Source of the DNA: Bacillota bacterium
GTDB taxonomy: Bacteria > Bacillota > Clostridia > Oscillospirales > Acutalibacteraceae
Direction of reading: 5' to 3'
NCBI GenBank assembly: GCA_023458755.1
Contig: JAEWYE010000063.1
Coordinates: forward strand, 1 to 53,239
Length of the DNA stretch: 53,239 nucleotides
The position numbers and the translations under genes were made by a program. The stretch's first letter is position 1; each line of letters starts with the position of its first letter. Positions 23,642 through 31,000 of this stretch are shown here, in pieces. Below the pieces are notes generated by a model. That model did no database searches, had not been told where the DNA came from, and saw nothing but the letters and a program-made list of their open reading frames with translations.

Positions 23642-23707
23642 AACAAAGCTCATTCTGCTGCCGCACGTGAGCTTTGTTCTTACTTAATTATGTGCGGCGG
23701 CAGAATG
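23642..23707 (+). promoter_or_regulatory. Mutually exclusive hairpins before the holin gene
   Basis: Hairpin 1: AACAAAGCTCA (23642-23652) with TGAGCTTTGTT (23668-23678), perfect 11 bp. Hairpin 2: CATTCTGCTGCCGCAC (23651-23666) with GTGCGGCGGCAGAATG (23692-23707), 15 of 16. The arms interleave, so both cannot form fully. Hairpin 2 ends at the first G of the holin's GGGGG binding site and would mask it. No T-run follows either. Confidence 0.7.
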
Positions 23708-23716
23708 GGGGTTCGA

Positions 23717-24007
23717 ATGAACGAATTTTACACTTGGCAGATTTTATCCACCTTCGCAGGCTGTACGCTTGCAACCGGCGTTATAACGGAATTTATAAAA
23801 AACGCCGGATTCCTTAAAAAAATTGCAACGCAATGGGTTTCCTACGCAATTGCAGTCATCCTTCTTTTTGCGGCAACGTTCTTTACCGGTAAACTGACCG
23901 GCGCTACCGCGGCGATTGTTCCGTTTAACGCGATACTGATCGCTTTGAGTGCAAACGGTGCCTATTCTGCAATTAAACGTGCAGCAAACGGAAAACAAGA
24001 CAGCTAA
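23717..24007 (+). CDS. Putative holin
   Basis: About 96 residues with three hydrophobic segments: ILSTFAGCTLATGVITEFI (about 10-28), WVSYAIAVILLFAATFFTG (about 40-58) and AIVPFNAILIALSANGAYSA (about 66-86), and a charged tail KRAANGKQDS. Size, topology and position after a GH25 endolysin fit a phage holin, which would let the leaderless lysozyme reach the wall. I chose the ATG at 23717 because GGGGG (23707-23711) lies just upstream; longer frames from 23639, 23690 or 23705 run through a hairpin region. A terminator follows at 24038. Confidence 0.75.
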   Translation: MNEFYTWQILSTFAGCTLATGVITEFIKNAGFLKKIATQWVSYAIAVILLFAATFFTGKLTGATAAIVPFNAILIALSANGAYSAIKRAANGKQDS

Positions 24008-24037
24008 ACAAATAAGCTGGAAATAGTACAGTGAGTG

Positions 24038-24078
24038 AAAATCCTGCTCGACCGAATTATGGTTAAGCAGGATTTTTT
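24038..24078 (+). terminator. Terminator of the lysis cassette
   Basis: AATCCTGCT (24040-24048) and AGCAGGATT (24066-24074) with a 17-base loop and a T-run. It lies at the 3' end of the convergent acetyltransferase gene and may serve both strands. Confidence 0.8.
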
Positions 24079-24877
24079 ATGTTATTTTGCGAGATTCGTG
24101 ACGGTTGTTTGAAACCCTAATTGCGTATGTAACATACTCTTTTTCAAAATGGTAGCCTAACTTTTCGGCTAGTGCCAGGGAACCTTGATTTGCGGCATCC
24201 CAACTGGGGTAAAGGTGCCTGCTCAGACATTCCAGAATCAGTCGGGCGGTACACGCAATGGCGAGTCCCATCCGGCGGTATTCCTGTTTCGTATCCAGTT
24301 CGATTTCAATTCCCTTGTCATACACCGTGTAGGAGGATGCACCGCTGACGGGTTTGCCATCTTTCAAAGCTACAAAACCAAGACCGGATGTCTCAAAAGC
24401 TTGATACGTCGGAAATTGGGAACAAAAATCCTGCGACCACTCATCTTTTGAAAGCTGATGGTACAGCTTTTCACCTATTTTCTCTAGGCGGTATCCATTT
24501 GGAAGTTTTTTCGCATAGGCTTGCAGTAGCTTGATATCAAAAATATCCGTCTCTTTTTGAATGGCATACCGCATGAATTTCTTATAGTTTCCATTGTATT
24601 CCCGCTCAATTAAATTTGCCCATTCGGGGTTTTGCGGGATCATTAAAATACACAGTGAGGAAAAATATTCGGGAATATTTTTAACCAGTTCCATATTCGG
24701 AATACCGGCGAAAAAACAGAAATCGCCGGTGATAATCTGTGCGGATTTGGGGTGTTGCCTATCATCCGCCCAGGCATTTCCCATATAACCCTGCAGGCAT
24801 GACCATATCAGCGTTTCGTTCCATCCGTCAAAAAGCGGAGCAATTTTATACCTGTCATCTTTATTTATAAAATACAT
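24077..24877 (-). CDS. GNAT-family acetyltransferase, 266 residues
   Basis: Two parts. The N-terminal 130 residues (MYFINKDDRYKIAPLFDGWN and on) have the layout of the GNAT_acetyltran (PF12746-like) family. The C-terminal part has the acetyl-CoA-binding pattern IEIELDTKQEYRRMGLAIAC, with the RRMGLA loop, and ends in a typical GNAT helix (LALAEKLGYHFEKEYVTYAI). Substrate unknown; relatives include proteins next to antibiotic and stress genes. A TATAAT (minus strand, 24921-24916) lies upstream without a strong -35. It sits between a terminator on each side and is probably monocistronic. Confidence 0.85.
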   Translation of the reverse strand: MYFINKDDRYKIAPLFDGWNETLIWSCLQGYMGNAWADDRQHPKSAQIITGDFCFFAGIPNMELVKNIPEYFSSLCILMIPQNPEWANLIEREYNGNYKKFMRYAIQKETDIFDIKLLQAYAKKLPNGYRLEKIGEKLYHQLSKDEWSQDFCSQFPTYQAFETSGLGFVALKDGKPVSGASSYTVYDKGIEIELDTKQEYRRMGLAIACTARLILECLSRHLYPSWDAANQGSLALAEKLGYHFEKEYVTYAIRVSNNRHESRKIT

Positions 24878-24956
24878 AGGGCTACCTTCTTCTGCACAAA
24901 TTGTTCGATACTCACATTATATCAGCAACGGATAGAAAATTCCATAGCAATAGGAA

Positions 24957-24996
24957 AGCCTGCTTGGGCCGTTAACGGGCAAGCAGACTTTTTGTA
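24957..24996. terminator. Stem-loop with T-run between the acetyltransferase and antiporter genes
   Basis: CTGCTTG...CAAGCAG with an apical CCGTTAACGG palindrome. The T-run (CTTTTTG) is on the plus strand; on the minus strand, where the antiporter transcript arrives, the tail is poorer (CTTTCC), so minus-strand function is uncertain. Confidence 0.6.
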
Positions 24997-25006
24997 AGAC
25001 GGGAAA

Positions 25007-26185
25007 TCATGAAAGTGTTTCTATCCGTTTTTCATTCCGGTGGGTAAAGGCAAGCTTCAACAATATCGGTGTAATAATCGTAGTAAGAATGACGACGATG
25101 ATAGTGGGCACAAACACTTCCTGTGAAATAATATGATTTTGCAGGCCAATATTGGCGGTAATAATGGCGACTTCGCCGCGCGATATCATACCGACACCCA
25201 CTTGAACGGATTCACTGCGGCTCATCTTGAACATGCGTGCCGCGAAACCGCAGCCGACTACTTTTCCGATCACCGCAACGGCAAACATGATGAGCGTGAT
25301 TGCAACTACTTTTGTGGTCATACCGTTTAAATTAGATTCCATTCCCACGCTTGCAAAGAAAATCGGAGATAGAAAACCTGTTGAAATCGCTTTGACATTG
25401 CGCTCCAGATATTCCTTATGGGAGAACTGGGAGAGCAGCAGTCCGCAGAGATAAGAGCCGGTAATTGCCGCGATGCCGAGTTTTTCGGCGGTAAATGCCA
25501 TCAGCAGAGCACCGGCAAGCGCAAAAGACAGAAAAGCCGCGCTTGGCTGCATGTTTTTGGTCAGTTTATTGAGAAGCTTCGGCAGAAAAATAATCGCAAG
25601 AATTCCGGCTACGCAGAAAACCAAAATTCCGGCGAGCGTTAGAATCAGCGAAGTACCTCCGCCGCTGCTTGTGCCGGTGGATGTGGCCAGAATAACGGAA
25701 ATTAGAATGAGCCCCAGAACATCGTCGATTACTGCGGCACCAAGAATGTTGATTCCGGCACGTGTGTTGAGTTTGCCGAGCTCCGTCAACGTTTCTACCG
25801 AGATACTGACGCTTGTGGCTGTAAGAATAACGCCGATAAAAATGTTTTCTAACAGATTGCTGTAGAAAAGGAAGGCACAAAGTGTGCCGAGTACAAGCGG
25901 AACCAGAATACCGATCAACGCGATAACAAATGAAGATTTTCCGGCTTTTTTGAATTCCTCCGCATTGGTTTCCAAACCGGCAAGGAACATGAGCATGATC
26001 ACACCGAGATTTGCAAGCAACTTGATGTTGCTATCATATTGCACTGCATTTAATATCATCGGGCCAAGAACAACACCTGCTATTAAAGCTCCCAAAACCT
26101 CCGGCATTTTGAATTTTCGGCTGACGATTCCACCGATTTTGGTTGCGGCCAGAATCAACGCGAGTTGAATTAATATCTTATCCAT
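25007..26185 (-). CDS. Cation/proton antiporter of the CPA2 (KefB/GerN-like) type
   Basis: 392 residues, about 12 membrane helices, no cytoplasmic regulatory domain. Family marks: GGIVSRKFKMPEVLGALIAG in the first helices, LMFLAGLETNAEEFKK, the ion-site region GAAVIDDVLGLILI with two Asp, and AITGSYLCGLLLSQF. The absence of a TrkA-N domain argues against KefB/KefC proper and for a GerN/NapA-like Na+ or K+/H+ exchanger. The ion cannot be read from the sequence. The 97-base leader has a strong promoter and a terminator-like hairpin, so expression may be attenuated. In spore formers such antiporters can act in germination, an inference only. Confidence 0.9.
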   Translation of the reverse strand: MDKILIQLALILAATKIGGIVSRKFKMPEVLGALIAGVVLGPMILNAVQYDSNIKLLANLGVIMLMFLAGLETNAEEFKKAGKSSFVIALIGILVPLVLGTLCAFLFYSNLLENIFIGVILTATSVSISVETLTELGKLNTRAGINILGAAVIDDVLGLILISVILATSTGTSSGGGTSLILTLAGILVFCVAGILAIIFLPKLLNKLTKNMQPSAAFLSFALAGALLMAFTAEKLGIAAITGSYLCGLLLSQFSHKEYLERNVKAISTGFLSPIFFASVGMESNLNGMTTKVVAITLIMFAVAVIGKVVGCGFAARMFKMSRSESVQVGVGMISRGEVAIITANIGLQNHIISQEVFVPTIIVVILTTIITPILLKLAFTHRNEKRIETLS

Positions 26186-26207
26186 GCCATTCCCTCCTCA
26201 AAAAAAT

Positions 26208-26240
26208 AAAAGGCAGAAAGTCAAAAATGACTTCCTACCT
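26208..26240 (-). promoter_or_regulatory. Terminator-like hairpin in the antiporter leader
   Basis: On the minus strand GGTAGGAAGTCA and TGACTTTCTGCC form a stem with a TTTT loop (two wobble pairs), followed by TTTTATTTTTTT and then the ribosome binding site GAGGAGGG. It lies after the promoter at 26289-26317 and before the gene, the arrangement of an attenuator or riboswitch expression platform. Confidence 0.7.
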
Positions 26241-26288
26241 TAGAAGCAAATTTTATTTTGTATGCCGTTTTACTTGAATCTTGTTTTC

Positions 26289-26317
26289 AGTATAGCAGAT
26301 TCGAAATTAAGTGTCAA
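26289..26317 (-). promoter_or_regulatory. Strong sigma-A promoter of the antiporter gene
   Basis: Minus strand consensus TTGACA (26317-26312), 17 bases, TATACT (26294-26289). Start near 26282; the leader is about 97 bases. No other gene lies between promoter and antiporter. Confidence 0.85.
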
Positions 26318-26345
26318 ACGCAAATGCGACTGGATTTCTACCGGT

Positions 26346-26858
26346 TTATTCTTCTTTTATCAGTACTTTTTCAATTTCGCCGATAAACATTTTATGATAA
26401 TCCTTGTTTGGGTAATTTGCATGGTCTATGCCGTCTGCCAGTATACAGGAAGCATCAATATCCTGTTTATACAGTTTGCGGCAGATGAGCACCAGTTTTG
26501 CCTGCGCAAAATAGGGGGCCGCCTCATCATATACCGGGGTAAGTCCGGTTTCCTTCACCTTGTCAACATCTCTGCCGGATTTTGTGCCGCAATAGGAAAG
26601 AGCGGCGCGGTATTCTTCATCAAAAAAGCAGAGTGAATAGCAGTCCTGCTGCTCAATAAATCCAAGCGTGTAGCGCTGCGGACGGATAAACACAAATGAA
26701 ACGTTTTTGTTCCACAGTACGCCAACACCGCCCCAGCTTGCCGTCATGGTATTGTTTTTCTGTTCGCTGCCCGCGGTTACCAGCATCCATTCCTTGCTGA
26801 TTTTGGTGAATGGGTTAAAGTTGAGTGCGGAGATATCCGCTTGTTTGAACTTTGACAT
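26346..26858 (-). CDS. Flavin reductase-like FMN-binding protein
   Basis: 170 residues of the flavin reductase-like split-barrel family. FTKISKEWMLVTAGSEQKNN followed by TMTASWGGVGVLWNKN is the FMN-phosphate region, FVFIRPQRYTLGFIEQQD the next strand, and the C-terminal segment has HANYPNKDYHKMFIGEIEKV. Proteins of this group in anaerobes often serve as small FMN proteins rather than partners of monooxygenases. Starts at the ATG at 26858 with GGAGGCAGG upstream. No T-run terminator follows before the antiporter promoter. Substrate unknown. Confidence 0.88.
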   Translation of the reverse strand: MSKFKQADISALNFNPFTKISKEWMLVTAGSEQKNNTMTASWGGVGVLWNKNVSFVFIRPQRYTLGFIEQQDCYSLCFFDEEYRAALSYCGTKSGRDVDKVKETGLTPVYDEAAPYFAQAKLVLICRKLYKQDIDASCILADGIDHANYPNKDYHKMFIGEIEKVLIKEE

Positions 26859-26987
26859 AAACCTGCCTCCATTGTTGTTTTTTCAGTATAACTATATACT
26901 ACCCTCTCCTACATAAATATGCAAGAAGAACTGCCTATTGCTGCCCTGTATGAAATTCAAAGAAAATTGCAGGATTTTCACGCAGGA

Positions 26988-27015
26988 TTGCTTTTATCAT
27001 GGGGCATGCTATAAT
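26988..27015 (+). promoter_or_regulatory. Upstream candidate promoter of the arginine cluster (P1)
   Basis: TTGCTT (26988-26993), 16 bases, TATAAT (27010-27015), with an extended TGC before the -10. The start would be near 27022. The palindrome at 27031-27048 then lies at about +10 to +27. Confidence 0.6.
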
Positions 27016-27030
27016 GAGGTTGGATTTATT

Positions 27031-27048
27031 TTGTGTGATATTTCACAA
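27031..27048 (+). promoter_or_regulatory. Rex-box-like palindrome
   Basis: TTGTGTGATATTTCACAA: TTGTG and CACAA arms, differing at two positions from the classical Rex site TTGTGAAnnnnTTCACAA. It could also be read as a CRP/FNR-like TGTGA-TATT-TCACA. Position just after P1 fits a repressor site. Confidence 0.45.
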
Positions 27049-27090
27049 GATAGCAGAAAATGTATAGAATATTTTATAAATATCGCACAA

Positions 27091-27108
27091 AATGAATAAA
27101 TATACATA
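27091..27108 (+). promoter_or_regulatory. ARG-box-like operator
   Basis: AATGAATAAATATACATA fits the ArgR/AhrC pattern TGnATwwwwATnCA. It lies between P1 and P2, and TGTATAATTAATCACA over the P2 -10 region is a weaker second half. Paired boxes are usual for ArgR. Confidence 0.6.
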
Positions 27109-27114
27109 AAATGC

Positions 27115-27142
27115 TTGATTTTATGTATAAAAGGTGTATAAT
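27115..27142 (+). promoter_or_regulatory. Downstream promoter of the arginine cluster (P2)
   Basis: TTGATT (27115-27120), 16 bases, TATAAT (27137-27142), giving a start about 55 bases before argG. The ARG-box-like site lies immediately upstream of it. Confidence 0.65.
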
Positions 27143-27203
27143 TAATCACATCAAAGGAAGCACAAACCAATTATACAGGAAATACTGTTGGAGGTAATTT
27201 AGA

Positions 27204-28424
27204 ATGGAAAATCAAATTAAAAAAGTAGTCCTCGCGTATTCCGGCGGACTGGATACATCGATCATCATCCCGTGGCTTAAGGAAAATTACAACAATTGCG
27301 AAGTAATTGCGGTTGCCGCCGACGTAGGACAGGGGAAAGAGCTTTCCGGACTGGAAGAAAAAGCGAAAAAGACAGGCGCTTCCAAATTGTATATTGCCGA
27401 CCTCAAAAAAGAGTTCATTGAGGATTATATTTGGCCGACTTTAAAGGCAAACGCCGTTTATGAAAATAAATATTTGCTCGGAACCTCCTTTGCAAGACCG
27501 ATTATCGCAAAGAGACTGGTGGAAATCGCCGAAGCCGAGGGCGCGGACGCAATCTGCCACGGCTGCACCGGCAAGGGCAACGATCAGGTGCGTTTTGAAC
27601 TGACCATCAAGGCTTTCGCACCGGATATGAAGATCATCGCTCCATGGAGAATTTGGAATATCAAATCCAGAGATGAGGAAATTGATTACGCGGAGGCAAG
27701 AAATATTCCGCTGAATATCACGAGAGAAACCAACTACTCCAAAGACAAGAACCTGTGGCATCTGTCCCACGAAGGCATGGATTTGGAAAATCCGGACAAT
27801 GAGCCGATGTACGACAAGATTCTGGAGATGGGTGTTTCCCCCGAACAGGCTCCCGACAAGCCAACCTACCTTACCCTTTCGTTTGAGAAGGGTATTCCGA
27901 CTAAACTCAACGGCGAAAAGCTGGACGCCGTTTCCATGGTTACCAAGCTGAACGAATTGGGCGGTGCAAACGGTATCGGTATTGCGGATATTGTGGAAAA
28001 CAGACTGGTGGGCATGAAGTCCCGCGGTGTTTATGAAACTCCCGGCGGCACCATCCTATACCACGCGCACAACAAACTGGAAGAACTTTGCCTGGACCGT
28101 GACACCTACCACTACAAGCAGGGCATTGCCATTAAGTTTGCGGAACTGGTTTATTTCGGCCAGTGGTTCACCCCATTAAGAGAAGCACTCTCCGCTTTTG
28201 TGGACAGCACCCAGCAGACCGTTACCGGTGACGTAAAACTCAAGCTCTACAAGGGCAACATTATTGATGCGGGCGTGTCTTCTCCTTATTCCTTATACGA
28301 TGAAGACATCGCAACCTTCGATGAGGATCAGGTTTACAATCAGAAGGATGCTGACGGATTCATCAACTTGTTCGGCCTTCCGATGAAAATTCAAGGCAAG
28401 AAAAAGCAGAAGATGAAGAAATAA
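27204..28424 (+). CDS. argG: Argininosuccinate synthase
   Basis: Joins citrulline and aspartate with ATP to argininosuccinate. The N-terminal PP-loop is VLAYSGGLDTSIIIPWL, ICHGCTGKGNDQVRFE is the conserved citrulline/aspartate site, and IETNYSKDKNLWHLSHEG-like residues follow. At 406 residues it is full length. GGAGG lies before the ATG. First gene of the cluster, after two candidate promoters and ARG-box/Rex-like operators. A hairpin separates it from argH. Starting the cluster with argG-argH rather than argC-argJ differs from the Bacillus order. Confidence 0.97.
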   Translation: MENQIKKVVLAYSGGLDTSIIIPWLKENYNNCEVIAVAADVGQGKELSGLEEKAKKTGASKLYIADLKKEFIEDYIWPTLKANAVYENKYLLGTSFARPIIAKRLVEIAEAEGADAICHGCTGKGNDQVRFELTIKAFAPDMKIIAPWRIWNIKSRDEEIDYAEARNIPLNITRETNYSKDKNLWHLSHEGMDLENPDNEPMYDKILEMGVSPEQAPDKPTYLTLSFEKGIPTKLNGEKLDAVSMVTKLNELGGANGIGIADIVENRLVGMKSRGVYETPGGTILYHAHNKLEELCLDRDTYHYKQGIAIKFAELVYFGQWFTPLREALSAFVDSTQQTVTGDVKLKLYKGNIIDAGVSSPYSLYDEDIATFDEDQVYNQKDADGFINLFGLPMKIQGKKKQKMKK

Positions 28425-28457
28425 TACACAATCCATAATTGAAGATTTTCCGTTTGC

Positions 28458-28492
28458 TGCGGTGGTATTCCTTTTTACGGAATGTCACCGCA
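28458..28492 (+). promoter_or_regulatory. Hairpin between argG and argH
   Basis: TGCGGTGGTATTCC pairs with GGAATGTCACCGCA (14 bp, two wobble pairs) around a short T-rich loop. No T-run follows, so argH is probably reached; the hairpin may be a processing site or a partial block that raises argG over argH. Confidence 0.6.
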
Positions 28493-28539
28493 GTACCAGT
28501 CGGGAACAAATTAAGCAAATATAGAGGAGGCAATCCAAC

Positions 28540-29916
28540 GTGAAACTTTGGGCCGGACGTTTTCAAAAAGAAATCGATAAAAAGACGAACGATTTTAATT
28601 CATCTATTTCCTTCGACAGCCGCATGTACAAGGAAGATATTGAGGGTAGCATCGCGCACGCGACGATGCTTGGCTCCTGCGGCATTATTGAAAAGCAGGA
28701 ATCGGAAACCATTTGCGCCGAACTGCAGAATATTCTGAACGAAATAGAAGCCGGTTCTTTGAAAATCGACCCAAACGCGGAGGATATTCACACCTTTATT
28801 GAGGGTGAACTCACCGCCCGACTCGGTGCGGCGGGCAAACGTCTGCACACCGCGCGCAGCCGCAACGATCAGGTGGCACTTGACATTCGCCTGCATCTAA
28901 AAAAAGAATGCGACGCCTTGTCCGGCCAACTCAGGGAATTGATTGCGGTGCTTTGTGAAAAAGCGAAGCAGAACAGCGCAACGGTTATGCCGGGATACAC
29001 CCATATGCAGCGTGCGCAGCCCATTACCTTCGGTCACCATTTGCTGGCATACGCCGAAATGCTCCTGCGTGACTTGGGCAGACTTCAGGACGCAAAGGCA
29101 CGCATGGATGAACTGCCGCTCGGTTCCTGCGCGCTTGCCGGAACCACCTATCCGCTTGACCGTGAACTTACCGCGAAACTGCTTGGTTTTTCACGCGTGA
29201 CGAACAACAGTCTGGATGGCGTTGCAGACCGCGATTTCTGCGTGGAGTTAGCTTCCGCCATTTCTCTCGCGATGGTGCACCTTTCCCGTTTTTCCGAAGA
29301 AATTATTCTTTGGTGTTCTTGGGAATTCAAATTTGTGGAGCTGGACGACGCGTTTTCCACCGGCTCCAGCATTATGCCGCAGAAAAAGAACCCGGATATC
29401 GCGGAACTGGTTCGCGGAAAATCCGGCCGTGTATTCGGTGACCTGATGACCCTGTTAACTATGATGAAGGGTTTGCCGCTTGCCTATAACAAGGATATGC
29501 AGGAGGACAAGGAAGCAATTTTTGACGCGGTGGATACACTTCGGATGTGCTTGACCGCCTTTATCCCGATGATTGATACCATGAAGGTTCTGCCGGAAAA
29601 CATGCGCAAGGCGGCGGCAAAAGGATTTATCAACGCGACGGACTGCGCGGATTATCTGGTAGGGAAGGGTTTGCCGTTCCGCGATGCCTACAAAGCGACT
29701 GGAACCCTGGTTGCACTGTGCATTGAAAAGGGCGAAACATTGGAGAGCCTTCCGCTGGAAGAATATAAAAAAATCTGTTCCGAATTTGATGAGGGCGTTT
29801 ACGACGCTATTTCTCTTGAAAAATGTGTAAATGACAGAAAAGTAATCGGCGCACCGGCACCGCAAAACGTGCTGGCACAAGCAGAAAGAGTTTTGGAGAA
29901 GGTGAAGCAATCATGA
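28540..29916 (+). CDS. argH: Argininosuccinate lyase
   Basis: Splits argininosuccinate to arginine and fumarate, the last step of the pathway. Fumarase/aspartase superfamily: LHTARSRNDQVALDIRL near residue 105, VMPGYTHMQRAQPITFGHHL, and the signature GSSIMPQKKNPDIAEL with the catalytic Ser loop. 458 residues, normal length. GTG start at 28540 after ATAGAGGAGG, 8 bases away. argC begins inside the argH stop codon (ATGA overlap). Confidence 0.97.
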   Translation: MKLWAGRFQKEIDKKTNDFNSSISFDSRMYKEDIEGSIAHATMLGSCGIIEKQESETICAELQNILNEIEAGSLKIDPNAEDIHTFIEGELTARLGAAGKRLHTARSRNDQVALDIRLHLKKECDALSGQLRELIAVLCEKAKQNSATVMPGYTHMQRAQPITFGHHLLAYAEMLLRDLGRLQDAKARMDELPLGSCALAGTTYPLDRELTAKLLGFSRVTNNSLDGVADRDFCVELASAISLAMVHLSRFSEEIILWCSWEFKFVELDDAFSTGSSIMPQKKNPDIAELVRGKSGRVFGDLMTLLTMMKGLPLAYNKDMQEDKEAIFDAVDTLRMCLTAFIPMIDTMKVLPENMRKAAAKGFINATDCADYLVGKGLPFRDAYKATGTLVALCIEKGETLESLPLEEYKKICSEFDEGVYDAISLEKCVNDRKVIGAPAPQNVLAQAERVLEKVKQS

Positions 29917-30947
29917 TTAAAGCGGGAATTGTGGGCGCGACCGGCTATGCGGGCGCGGAACTCGTCAGGCTGTTAATCGGTCACCCGCAGGTGGAAATCG
30001 CGGCAGTGAGTTCTGTCAGCTTTGAGGGGCAGAGGATCAGCGACGTGTACCCCGCCTACTATCAACTGTGCGATATGGTCTGCGGCACACAGGAAGAAGT
30101 GGTTGCGGTAAGCGACGTGATTTTTGCGGCACTTCCGCATGGACTGAGCCAGGACTTGGCACAGATTTGCTGCGACAGCGGCAAAGTCTTCATTGACCTT
30201 GGAGCCGACTTCCGTTTGGAGGATGAAGCGGATTATCAGGAATGGTACGGTGGTACGTTCCAAAACAAAGAACTGCACGAACAGTCGGTTTACGCGCTGC
30301 CGGAACTGTTCCGCGAACAGATACAAAACAAAAAGGTAATCGCAAACCCCGGCTGTTACACAACGGCGGTTCCGCTTGCACTTGCTCCCGCCGTGAAAAA
30401 CGGTTTGGTGAAACCCGAGGGCATTATCGCGGACTGCAAGTCCGGCGTTACGGGGGCGGGACGAAAGCCGACGCAGAATACCCATTACCCCGATTTAAAC
30501 GAGGGATTTTCCGCTTATAAGGTTGCAGTGCACCGACATACGCCGGAGATGGAGCAGACTCTTTCCCACATGGCAGGCAAAAAAATCACCCTGACCTTTG
30601 TGCCACACCTGCTGCCCATTAACCGCGGAATTTTAGCTACATGCTACGCAAAACTGAACGAAGGCGTTACTGAACAACAGGTTCGGGATACCTACCAAAG
30701 CATGTACGAAAATGAATACTTCATTCGTTTGCTGCCAAAGGGCAGAACGGCAGATATAAAAAATGTGCGATGCTCCAATTTCTGCGATATCTCCCTTCAC
30801 ATGGATGAGCGAACCGGGACTTTAATTGCTATTTCTGCTATTGACAATATGGTGAAGGGCGCAGCCGGTCAGGCCATTCAAAACATGAACATCGCATTTC
30901 ATTTGGACGAAAAAACAGGCTTAATGCTTGTTCCGCCGGCTTTTTAA
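29913..30947 (+). CDS. argC: N-acetyl-gamma-glutamyl-phosphate reductase
   Basis: NADPH-dependent third step of ornithine synthesis. Rossmann start IKAGIVGATGYAGAELVRLL, catalytic Cys in NPGCYTTAVPLALAP, and VTGAGRKPTQNTHYPDLNEG with the substrate-site His region. 344 residues, full length. The start overlaps the argH stop by four bases, so the two are translationally coupled. Followed 53 bases later by argJ with no terminator. Confidence 0.97.
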   Translation: MIKAGIVGATGYAGAELVRLLIGHPQVEIAAVSSVSFEGQRISDVYPAYYQLCDMVCGTQEEVVAVSDVIFAALPHGLSQDLAQICCDSGKVFIDLGADFRLEDEADYQEWYGGTFQNKELHEQSVYALPELFREQIQNKKVIANPGCYTTAVPLALAPAVKNGLVKPEGIIADCKSGVTGAGRKPTQNTHYPDLNEGFSAYKVAVHRHTPEMEQTLSHMAGKKITLTFVPHLLPINRGILATCYAKLNEGVTEQQVRDTYQSMYENEYFIRLLPKGRTADIKNVRCSNFCDISLHMDERTGTLIAISAIDNMVKGAAGQAIQNMNIAFHLDEKTGLMLVPPAF

Positions 30948-31000
30948 TCTACGGCATTCGGTGAATACCATATAATTTAATTAATTGGGAGGAAATTCTC

